Assembly: GCF_009827515.1 (NCBI RefSeq)
Contig: NZ_WTYO01000006.1
Span: 62,001 to 126,000 of the forward strand
DNA length: 64,000 bases
Source: Pelagerythrobacter marinus
GTDB lineage: Bacteria > Pseudomonadota > Alphaproteobacteria > Sphingomonadales > Sphingomonadaceae
Direction: 5' to 3'
A model generated the notes under the pieces. It worked only from the letters and a program-made list of their open reading frames with translations, made no database searches and had not been told where the DNA came from. Below, piece after piece: positions 50,168 through 57,667 of the stretch. Position numbers and translations under genes: made by a program. Each line of letters opens with the position of its first letter. The stretch's first letter is position 1.

Positions 50168-52057
50168 CTATGCCTCGCGCGGCTCGACGATCGCCAGCAC
50201 CGCCTCCACCTGCACTTGCGCGCCCTGGCTGGCGGCGAGTTCGGTCACCTTCCCGTCGAACGGGGCGGTCAGGGCATGTTCCATCTTCATCGCTTCCAGC
50301 ACCATCAGCCGCTGGCCGGCGGCGACCGCGTCCCCCTCGGCCACGTCGAGCGCGATGACCTTGCCCGGCATCGGCGCCAGGATCGCGCCGTCGGCGGCCG
50401 AAGCCGCCCCGGCGGCCGGGCGCGGCAGGTCGAAGCGCAGGGCATGGCCGGCTTCGAACACGACCAGGCCGCCGTCCATCGCCGCCCATTCGAGGAACTG
50501 CACGTCCGCGTCGTCCTGGTTGGCGCAGATATCGACCACGTGGACCGTCCCCTCGTGGGCCAGCGCGACCGGCGAGCGATGCGGCGCGTTGAGGCGGAAC
50601 CCCTCGAGGCCGAACCAGGTCGGGTGGTGATAGCTGCCGTCGATCTCGTCGCGGGCCATGGCCGCGGTATAGAGCGCGGAAGGCGAAGGTTCGCCCTTGC
50701 GAACCAGTTCGTCGATATGGTCGCCGATGAAGCCCGTGGTCAGCGCGCCGGCGCGGAAATCCTGCGCCAGCAGGCATTCGCGCAGGAAGGCGGCGTTGGT
50801 CTTCACCGGCCAGACCTGCGCGCTGTCGAGCGCCTCGGTCAGTTCCTCGATCGCGGCCATCCGGTCGGGCGCGGTGGCGATGACCTTGGCGATCATCGGG
50901 TCGTAGAACGGCTGGACCGTGTCGTCGGTGGTGACGCCGGTATCGACGCGCACGTCCTCGGGCAGGTTGAACACCCGCAGCCGGCCGATGCTCGGCAGGA
51001 AGCCGCTGGCCGGGTCTTCGGCATAGAGCCGCGCCTCGATCGCGTGGCCTTCGATGCGCAGTTCCTCCTGCGCCAGCGGGATCGGCTCGCCCCCGGCGAT
51101 GCGCAGCTGCCATTCGACCAGGTCCACCCCGGTGATCTCCTCGGTCACCGGGTGTTCGACCTGGAGGCGGGTGTTCATCTCCATGAAGAAGATCCGGTCG
51201 GCGCGCAGCCCTTCGCTGGCGTCGGCGATGAATTCGATCGTGCCCGCGCCTTCGTAATCGACGGCCCTGGCCGCGCGCACGGCGGCGGCGCAGATTTCCG
51301 CGCGCGTGCCCGCGTCCATGCCCGGGGCGGGGGCTTCCTCGATCACTTTCTGGTGGCGCCGCTGGAGCGAGCAGTCGCGTTCGAACAGGTGAACGACGTT
51401 GCCGTGGCTGTCGCCGAAGACCTGGACCTCGATATGGCGGGGGGAGGTGATCCACTTTTCCAGCAGCACTTCGTCGTTGCCGAAGCTGGCCCTGGCTTCG
51501 CGCCGGCAGGATTCGAGCGCGGCCTCGAAATCGGCCGCGGCATCGACCTTGCGCATCCCCTTGCCGCCGCCACCCGCGACCGCCTTGATCAGCACCGGAT
51601 AGCCGATCGCGTCGGCTTCGCGCTTTAGCCGTTCGGGCGACTGGTCTTCCCCCTCGTAGCCCGGCGTCACCGGGACGCCGGCCTCGCGCATCAGCTTCTT
51701 GGCCGCATCCTTCAGGCCCATCGCCTCGATGCTCGACGGTTTGGGCCCGACCCAGGTCAGCCCGGCGTCGATCACCGCCTGCGCGAAGCCGGCGTTCTCC
51801 GACAGGAAGCCGTAGCCGGGGTGGATCGCCCCGGCCCCGGTCTGCCGCGCGGCGGCGATGATCTTCTCGCCGACGAGGTAGCTCTCGGCCGCGGGGGCGG
51901 GGCCGATGTGCACCGCCTCGTCCGCCGCGCGCACGTGCAGCGCCCGCGCGTCGGCGTCGGAATAGACCGCGACCGTGGCAATTCCCATGGCGCGCGCGGT
52001 GCGGATGATACGACAGGCGATCTCGCCGCGATTGGCGATCAGGAGCTTGGTGATCAT
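50168..52057 (-). CDS. Biotin-dependent acyl-CoA carboxylase alpha subunit (probably 3-methylcrotonyl-CoA type)
   Basis: Biotin carboxylase and biotin carrier in one chain (629 aa). N-terminal LLIANRGEIACRIIRTARAM, ATP-grasp loop AVAGGGGKGMRKVD and HIEVQVFGDSHGNVVHLFER are typical. The C-terminal carrier domain has the biotin lysine in EAMKMEHAL (Lys591). Wording such as VQPFYDPMIAKVIATAP favours methylcrotonyl- over propionyl-CoA carboxylase, but this is a judgement by eye. The beta subunit gene is not adjacent. It lies 48 bases downstream of crtB on the same strand, so read-through from the carotenoid operon is possible. Confidence 0.85.
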   Translation of the reverse strand: MITKLLIANRGEIACRIIRTARAMGIATVAVYSDADARALHVRAADEAVHIGPAPAAESYLVGEKIIAAARQTGAGAIHPGYGFLSENAGFAQAVIDAGLTWVGPKPSSIEAMGLKDAAKKLMREAGVPVTPGYEGEDQSPERLKREADAIGYPVLIKAVAGGGGKGMRKVDAAADFEAALESCRREARASFGNDEVLLEKWITSPRHIEVQVFGDSHGNVVHLFERDCSLQRRHQKVIEEAPAPGMDAGTRAEICAAAVRAARAVDYEGAGTIEFIADASEGLRADRIFFMEMNTRLQVEHPVTEEITGVDLVEWQLRIAGGEPIPLAQEELRIEGHAIEARLYAEDPASGFLPSIGRLRVFNLPEDVRVDTGVTTDDTVQPFYDPMIAKVIATAPDRMAAIEELTEALDSAQVWPVKTNAAFLRECLLAQDFRAGALTTGFIGDHIDELVRKGEPSPSALYTAAMARDEIDGSYHHPTWFGLEGFRLNAPHRSPVALAHEGTVHVVDICANQDDADVQFLEWAAMDGGLVVFEAGHALRFDLPRPAAGAASAADGAILAPMPGKVIALDVAEGDAVAAGQRLMVLEAMKMEHALTAPFDGKVTELAASQGAQVQVEAVLAIVEPREA

Positions 52058-52105
52058 GGCGCGAGGGCTAGCCCAAAATCCAGGCCATGGCGAGAGCGCG
52101 AGAGA

Positions 52106-53197
52106 TCAGCTTTCGTCGGGCAGCGGGTCCATCGGCGGCTTCGCCACCGGGCCGGCCATGCGCACGTCGATCAGGATCGATCCGCGGGTCCATTCGGGCA
52201 TCGGGTCGGGCCGGGGCGGGCGGTTCTTCACCGCTTCCCAGAAGGCGGCGGCGATGTGGCGCGCCTTCTCGCGCCGGCCGATCGCGACCCTCCGGTCCCA
52301 CGCAGCGGTGCCGCGGGCGCGCACCTCGCGCCCGATCGCGCCGTAGATCCGCGCCGCCGCCAGCACGGCCCAGCGGCGGCGGAAGGGCAGGCGCGCCGCG
52401 CCCAGCCGGGCGGCGGCCTCGTGTCGTTCCATCCGCTCGACCAGCTGTGCCGCCATTGCCGCCAGCTCGCGCCGGTGGTGCGGCTTCATGTGCTGGCCCG
52501 GCTCGATATCCTGTTCGACCAGCCAGTCCACCGGGAGGTAACACCGCTCGGCAGCGTCGTCCTCCCCGATGTCGCGGGCGATATTGGCCAGCTGGAACGC
52601 GATGCCGAGGTCGCAGGCCCGGTCGAGCGTCTCGCCGTCGTCGCGCGCGACCCCCATGACGACGGCCATCATCACGCCCACCGCGCCCGCGACGTGGTAG
52701 CAGTAGCGGGCAAGGTCGGCCTCGGTCCGCGGGCGCCAGCCGGTCGCGTCCAGCTCGAAGCCCATGATCACGTCCTCGGCCATCTCGCGCGTCAGCCCGC
52801 TTTCGCGCGCGACGAGGCCGAAGGCGTCGAAGGCCGGGTCCGCCGTGGGCAGCCCCTCGAACGCGCGCTCGGTCAGCAGGCGAATGGCGCGCAGGCGCCG
52901 CTCCGCCCCGGCCCGGCCCTCGGGCGCGGGGCCTTCGGCCGGGCGGCCGTGGTCCTGCCCGTCGGCCAGGTCGTCGCACCGCCGGCACCAGGCATAGAGC
53001 AGCCAGGCCTTCTCGCGCGCGGGGCGGTCGAACAGCAGGCTGGCCGCGTGGAAGCTGCGCGATCCTTCCTCGATCGCCTCGCGCGCGCGTTCGACCAGCG
53101 CCTCCCGGCTGCGGCCGCCGCCCGCCTGGGCCGGCGTCGTGCGCAGGATGCGCGACGGCGCCAGCATTCGCGGGACTATGCGACGCGCCCGTGCCAT
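52106..53197 (-). CDS. crtB: Phytoene synthase
   Basis: Condenses two geranylgeranyl diphosphates to phytoene, the first committed carotenoid step (363 aa). Both Asp-rich motifs are present: RRCDDLAD (about residues 72-79) and ANIARDIGEDDAAERCYLP (about 203-221). The block SFHAASLLFDRPAREKAWLL is typical for the N-terminal side. A C-terminal extension of about 20 residues follows the core. An alternative start is ATG at 53164 (MLAPSRIL). It is the third carotenoid gene, separated from crtI by the LOG gene; 10 bases separate the LOG stop from its start. Confidence 0.95.
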   Translation of the reverse strand: MARARRIVPRMLAPSRILRTTPAQAGGGRSREALVERAREAIEEGSRSFHAASLLFDRPAREKAWLLYAWCRRCDDLADGQDHGRPAEGPAPEGRAGAERRLRAIRLLTERAFEGLPTADPAFDAFGLVARESGLTREMAEDVIMGFELDATGWRPRTEADLARYCYHVAGAVGVMMAVVMGVARDDGETLDRACDLGIAFQLANIARDIGEDDAAERCYLPVDWLVEQDIEPGQHMKPHHRRELAAMAAQLVERMERHEAAARLGAARLPFRRRWAVLAAARIYGAIGREVRARGTAAWDRRVAIGRREKARHIAAAFWEAVKNRPPRPDPMPEWTRGSILIDVRMAGPVAKPPMDPLPDES

Positions 53198-53207
53198 CAG
53201 CCGCCCT

Positions 53208-53789
53208 TCACAGCTCGCTCGCCTTCATGCGGAAGATCGGCGTGTGCGGGCGATAGGCGGCCATGCGGTCGAGCAGGGCGGGCAGGGTGCTTTCGGCGAT
53301 CACGATGTTCTGGTGCGCCGGCCGCACGAAGCCCACTTCGGCCATGTGGCGGTTGAACGCGATCAGGTGGTCGTAGAACCCGAAGGCGTTGAGCAGGCCG
53401 ACCGGCTTGGTGTGATAGCCGAGCTGCGCCCAGCTGACCGCTTCCCACAGCTCGTCCATCGTGCCCACGCCGCCCGGGATCGTGACGAACCCGTCCGAAA
53501 GGTCGGTGAAGCGCTGCTTGCGCTCGTGCATCCCGCCCACGGTGTGCAGTTCGGTGCAGTCGGTATTGGCAACCTCGCTGCCGGCCAGCGCCTCGGGGAT
53601 GATCCCGATCACTTCGCCCCCGGCCTCGAGCGCGGCGCCGGCCACGGCCCCCATCAGGCCCAGCCGGCCGCCGCCGTAGACGACCCCGATCCCGCGCTGC
53701 GCCAGCGCGGCGCCGACGTCGCGGGCAAGTTCCATGTAACGCGGATCGGCGGGGGTCGCGGACCCGCAATAGACAGCAAGACGTTTCAT
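53208..53789 (-). CDS. LOG-family protein (cytokinin riboside 5'-monophosphate phosphoribohydrolase type)
   Basis: A 193-aa Rossmann-type protein. The family motif PGGVGTMDE is at residues 105-113 and the second substrate motif GGMHERK at 85-91. Enzymes of the family release the base from nucleoside 5'-monophosphates, in plants from cytokinin ribotides; in bacteria the substrate may be AMP. MKRLAVYCGS at 53789 is the typical start; a longer reading to 53825 adds residues before it. GGGGCGCGG precedes the start. It lies between crtI and crtB (43 and 10 bases away) and is probably co-transcribed with them. Confidence 0.9.
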   Translation of the reverse strand: MKRLAVYCGSATPADPRYMELARDVGAALAQRGIGVVYGGGRLGLMGAVAGAALEAGGEVIGIIPEALAGSEVANTDCTELHTVGGMHERKQRFTDLSDGFVTIPGGVGTMDELWEAVSWAQLGYHTKPVGLLNAFGFYDHLIAFNRHMAEVGFVRPAHQNIVIAESTLPALLDRMAAYRPHTPIFRMKASEL

Positions 53790-53832
53790 CCGCGCCCCTT
53801 TGGCGGCAAGCGCGTTCCGGGGCAATCCGCTA

Positions 53833-55395
53833 TCACGCGCTGAGGTCCGCGATCATCAGCCCGGCGGTGGCCTTGGCACTGCCGACGACGCCGGGGATGC
53901 CCGCCCCGGGGTGGGTGCCCGCGCCCACCAGGTAGAGGTTGGCGATCGCGTCGTCGCGGTTGTGGGCGCGGAACCAGGCGCTCTGCGTCAGGATCGGTTC
54001 GAGGCTGAAGGCGCTGCCGAGATGGGCGTTGAGGTCGAGCGCGAAATCGCGCGGGGCGTAATGGAAACTGGTCACGATCCGGTCGTGGATGTCGGGGATC
54101 AGCCGCCGGCCCACTTCGTCGAGAATGCGCCGTTCCAGCATCGGGCCGACCTGGTCCCAGTCCACCGCCAGCTTGCCCTGGTGGGCCACGGGGACGAGCG
54201 CGTAGAAGGTCGATCGGCCCGGCGGGGCCATCGCCGGGTCGGTAACGGTCGGGTGGTGCAGGTAGATCGAGAAATCGGCCGGCAGGACGCCGTTCTCGTA
54301 GATGTCGTCGAGCAGCCCCTTGTAACGCGGGCCGAACAGGATCGTGTGATGCGGGATTCCCGGCCAGGTCCCCTCCAGCCCGAAGTGGACGACGAAGAGG
54401 CTGGGGCTGAACCGCTTGCGCGCCAGCGAACGCGCCCGGGCCGGCCCGCGCTTCGTGCCGCGCAGCAGGTCGCGATAGGTATGGACGATGTCGGCATTGC
54501 TCGCCACCGCGTCGAACGTCTCGCGCCAGCCGCCGGCGGTTTCGACTTCGGTCGCGCGGTTGCCGACGGTGTGGACCCGGCACACCGCCTCGCCCAGCCG
54601 CACCGTCCCGCCGAGCCGTTCGAAATGACGCACCATCCCGGCGACGAGCCGGTTGGTCCCCCCGCGCGCCCACCAGACGCCGCCGTCCTTTTCCAGCTTG
54701 TGGATCAGGGCGTAGATCGCGCTGGTCTTCATCGGGTTGCCGCCCACCAGCAGGGTGTGGAAGCTGAACGCTTCGCGCAGGCGCTCGTCCTCGATATAGC
54801 GCGAGACCATCGAATAGACCGAGCGCCAGGCCTGGTGCTGCAGCAGGGCCGGCGCGGCGCGGATCATGGCCCGGAAATCGAGGAACGGCACGCTGCCCAG
54901 CCGCAGGTAGCCTTCGCGATGGACGGCTTCCGAATAGGCGAGGAATTCCTGGTAACCGGCGACGTCGGCCGGGTTGAGGCGCGCGATCTCGGCATTGAGC
55001 TGCGTCTCGTCGTTCGAATAGTCGAACACCGTCCCGTCGGGCCAGTTGAGGCGATAGAACGGCGCCACCGGCATCAGCTCGACATCGGCGTCCATGTCGC
55101 TGTCGCTCAGCGCCCACAGCTCGCGCAGGCAGGCGGGATCGGTGATCACGGTCGGGCCGGCATCGAAGGTGAACCCGTCGCGTTCCCAGTAATAGGCCCG
55201 GCCGCCGGGCTTGTCGCGCGCCTCGACCACCGTCGTCGCGATGCCCGCCGATTGCAGCCGGATGGCGAGCGCCAGCCCGCCGATGCCGGCCCCGATCACG
55301 CAGGCGCGCTTGCCGGTCGCCGCTTCCGCCGTGCCCGGCGGGGCGGGGGCGGGTTCCTGCTCGAGGAAGGAGGTCTGCCGGTCGCTGTCGATCAT
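53833..55395 (-). CDS. crtI: Phytoene desaturase
   Basis: FAD-dependent desaturase that turns phytoene into lycopene or neurosporene (520 aa). The FAD-binding motif GAGIGG is at residues 35-40 (CVIGAGIGGLALAIRLQSAG). Also seen are GRAYYWERDGFTFDAGPTVI, GGNPMKTSAIYALIHKLEKD and the C-terminal FAD motif NLYLVGAGTHPGAGIPGVVG (about 487-506), which is diagnostic of CrtI. The start is fixed by the ATGA overlap with the crtY stop. Residues 1-28 are a Pro/Ala-rich leader. Number of desaturation steps cannot be told. Confidence 0.95.
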   Translation of the reverse strand: MIDSDRQTSFLEQEPAPAPPGTAEAATGKRACVIGAGIGGLALAIRLQSAGIATTVVEARDKPGGRAYYWERDGFTFDAGPTVITDPACLRELWALSDSDMDADVELMPVAPFYRLNWPDGTVFDYSNDETQLNAEIARLNPADVAGYQEFLAYSEAVHREGYLRLGSVPFLDFRAMIRAAPALLQHQAWRSVYSMVSRYIEDERLREAFSFHTLLVGGNPMKTSAIYALIHKLEKDGGVWWARGGTNRLVAGMVRHFERLGGTVRLGEAVCRVHTVGNRATEVETAGGWRETFDAVASNADIVHTYRDLLRGTKRGPARARSLARKRFSPSLFVVHFGLEGTWPGIPHHTILFGPRYKGLLDDIYENGVLPADFSIYLHHPTVTDPAMAPPGRSTFYALVPVAHQGKLAVDWDQVGPMLERRILDEVGRRLIPDIHDRIVTSFHYAPRDFALDLNAHLGSAFSLEPILTQSAWFRAHNRDDAIANLYLVGAGTHPGAGIPGVVGSAKATAGLMIADLSA

Positions 55396-56573
55396 TGCCC
55401 CGGACCCTGCAACGGCGGGCCGGCCCGCGCAAGCGCGCCAAGCGCGCGCAGCACCGGAACCGGCGGTTTTCCCACCAGGACGCGGGCCTTGTCGCGCGCG
55501 GTCGAACGCGCGGCGTAGAACCGCTCTATCAACCCTTCGTCGAGGCGATAGAACCGCTCGAACACGCGATATCGCGTTTCCGGGGCGGCCGCGCCGAACA
55601 GCATCGCGCCCAGCCGCCGGTAGAACCGCGTGCGCCGCCAAGCCTGCCGCGCGCGGGTGGCGAGCAGCGCGGCGAGCTGGTCGCCCGGCAGGTCGGCCTC
55701 GGCGGCGACGGCCAGCGCCGTCTCGACCGCGAAGGGCAGGGTATAGCTGGTCAGCGGGTGGAAGAACCCGCCCCCCGCGCCGGCCCGGGCAACGCCCTCG
55801 ATCGCCCCGGCGCGCTGCCATCGGGCGAAGTCGCCCCCGGTCACGACCGGCAGGACGCCCGCCTCGCGGCCGAGGATGTCCCCTTCCAGGCCGTGCCGTG
55901 TGCAATAGCGGTCGATCCGGCCCGACAGGGTCCCGCGGTCGAGCGTCGGGCGATCCTGGTAATAGGTATCCTCGACGAAGATCTCGTCCGCCCCCAGCGG
56001 CAGCAGGTAGACGAAGCGATAGCCGCCATGCTGGGCGACCGCGGCGTCCATGATCACCGGCCGCGCGATGCCGTGCGGGCGCGGGGTCCGCAGGTGGCGA
56101 CCGAGGAAGACCTGCCAGCCGCCGGTGAGCGCGCCTTCCGCCGCGAAGCCGCGGCAGTCGATCACCGCGCGGGCCGAAATCCGTTCGCCCCCGTCCAGCG
56201 TCACGCCGCCCCCGTCGAGCGCGGCGACCGCGCGGCCGGCGATGATCGAGCCGGCCGGCAGCTCGCGCCGCAGCCCGGCGTCGAAGTCGGTCGAGGCGAG
56301 CGAGGCATAAGTGCTGCCCAGCCGGCGGCGATAGGCGGGGAAACGCACTTCGTACCCGTCCCACGCGGTCGTGCGGAACCGGCCCAGCAGCTCGCCGCCG
56401 CCCGGCGGCAGGTCGCTGGCGAACCAGCTCCACCGGTGGTTGCCGCCCAGCACCGCGTCGCGTTCGATCAGCAGGGTCGCGACGTCGGGCCGGACGCGGT
56501 GCAGCGCCAGCGCGAGCAGCCCCCCGGCCAGCCCGCCGCCCACGATCGCGATTTCGACACGGCGCCCGCTCAT
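55392..56573 (-). CDS. crtY: Lycopene beta-cyclase
   Basis: Converts lycopene to beta-carotene (393 aa). The nucleotide-binding motif VGGGLAGGLLALAL begins at residue 11. Other CrtY features are GGNHRWSWFASDLPPGGG (about 43-60), ARAVIDCRGF (about 135-144), YRFVYLLPLGADEIFVEDTY and GGFFHPLTSYTLPFAVETAL. The ATG at 56573 gives the usual N-terminus; a longer reading to 56699 has no cyclase features. It is the first gene of the operon; a 163-base gap separates it from the divergent MipA-like gene, which must contain the promoter. Downstream hydroxylase or ketolase genes (crtZ, crtW) are not in the window. Confidence 0.95.
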   Translation of the reverse strand: MSGRRVEIAIVGGGLAGGLLALALHRVRPDVATLLIERDAVLGGNHRWSWFASDLPPGGGELLGRFRTTAWDGYEVRFPAYRRRLGSTYASLASTDFDAGLRRELPAGSIIAGRAVAALDGGGVTLDGGERISARAVIDCRGFAAEGALTGGWQVFLGRHLRTPRPHGIARPVIMDAAVAQHGGYRFVYLLPLGADEIFVEDTYYQDRPTLDRGTLSGRIDRYCTRHGLEGDILGREAGVLPVVTGGDFARWQRAGAIEGVARAGAGGGFFHPLTSYTLPFAVETALAVAAEADLPGDQLAALLATRARQAWRRTRFYRRLGAMLFGAAAPETRYRVFERFYRLDEGLIERFYAARSTARDKARVLVGKPPVPVLRALGALARAGPPLQGPGQ

Positions 56574-56736
56574 GCGGCCAAGCGGTACGGGCAAATCACC
56601 CGCCCGGCAATCGCGCCCGGGGCCTGCACGGCGCACCGGGTCGGGCGCAACCGGTTCGGGCGCACCGGCCCGCGCGCGGAACATGCGCCGCCCCCGCACG
56701 TTCGGGCAACAACAATCGCGGGGGATATCTCACGTC

Positions 56737-57597
56737 ATGAAATCGCTTATCACGCTTGCCGGTGCGGGCCTTGCCGCGCTGGCCGCCGGCCCGGTGCTGG
56801 CGCAGGAGGGCGAGGCCGCCGGCCCGCCCGAGATCGAGGACAGCGTCTATTCGGGCGACTGGATCACCGTCGGCGGGGGCGCCGTCTATTCGGCCAGCTA
56901 CGACGGTTCGGACGATTACGTCGTCTTCCCGATCCCGATGGTCATGGGCAAAGTCGGCCCGGTCAGCATCTCGCCGCGCGCGGGCGGGATCGCGCTCGAT
57001 TTCGTCGAGAACCCGCCCGACCGCGTGGGGCTGGACCTGGGGCTGGTCGCCAGCCTCAATTCCAACCGCGCCAGCAGGATAGAAGACCCGGTGGTCAAGG
57101 CCGCGGGCAAGCTCGACCGCGCGGTGGAGATCGGGCCGACCGCGGGGCTGAGCTTCCCCGGCGTGCTCAATCCCTACGACCGGGTGTCGATCGGCGTCGA
57201 TGCCCGGTGGGATGTCGCGGGCGCGCACGAAGGCATGGTGGCGAGCCCCAGCGTGTCCTACTTCACCCCGCTCAGCCGCGGCATGGTCGGCCTGCTCTCG
57301 CTCAGCGCCGAATATGCCGACGGCGACTATGCCGATTACTACTACTCGGTCTCCCCCGGCCAGGCCGCGGCCAGCGGGCTGCCGCTCTACCAGGCGGACA
57401 GCGGCTTCACCAAGGCCGGGGCGACCGTGCTCCTCGGGGCCGATCTCGACGGCAATCTCGCCAATGGCGGCTTCGCGCTATACGCGCTGGGCGGCTATTC
57501 GCGGATGCTCGGCGACGCCAGGGACACGCCCTATACCAGCGTGCGCGGCGACGCGGACCAGTGGTTCGCCGCGCTCGGCGTCGGCTACACGTTCTGA
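56737..57597 (+). CDS. MipA/OmpV family outer-membrane protein
   Basis: Outer-membrane protein of 286 aa. Signal peptide at about residues 1-22 (LAGAGLAALAAGPVLAQ). MipA-like beta strands follow: GDWITVGGGAVYSASYDGSD (about 42-61), a Gly/Asp-rich middle and a C-terminal strand ending AALGVGYTF. MipA is a scaffold for murein-synthesising complexes in E. coli; for family members in other bacteria the role is unknown. The gene is divergent from crtY and convergent with the S9 peptidase. Confidence 0.83.
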   Translation: MKSLITLAGAGLAALAAGPVLAQEGEAAGPPEIEDSVYSGDWITVGGGAVYSASYDGSDDYVVFPIPMVMGKVGPVSISPRAGGIALDFVENPPDRVGLDLGLVASLNSNRASRIEDPVVKAAGKLDRAVEIGPTAGLSFPGVLNPYDRVSIGVDARWDVAGAHEGMVASPSVSYFTPLSRGMVGLLSLSAEYADGDYADYYYSVSPGQAAASGLPLYQADSGFTKAGATVLLGADLDGNLANGGFALYALGGYSRMLGDARDTPYTSVRGDADQWFAALGVGYTF

Positions 57598-57630
57598 ACC
57601 GCCTCGCGGGGCGGGGGCCAGCCATGCAGG

Positions 57631-57660
57631 CGGGGGCGCGGGCTGAACGCCGCGCCCCCG
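57631..57660. terminator. Strong hairpin between MipA-like gene and S9 peptidase
   Basis: CGGGGGCGCGG (57631-57641) pairs with CCGCGCCCCCG (57650-57660) in a perfect 11-bp stem with an 8-base loop. Lying between two convergent genes, it may stop transcription from both sides. No T-run is present. Confidence 0.55.
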
Positions 57661-57667
57661 TGCGCCG

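Noticed and set aside
47788-50358. An 856-codon + strand open frame covering dinB antisense and the MFS gene out of frame
   Set aside because: dinB and the MFS transporter have clear motifs in other frames; this reading changes character at gene boundaries.
53197-53769. A minus-strand open frame of 190 codons within the LOG gene
   Set aside because: It is a frame-shifted shadow of the LOG gene, whose PGGVGTMDE motif lies in the other frame.
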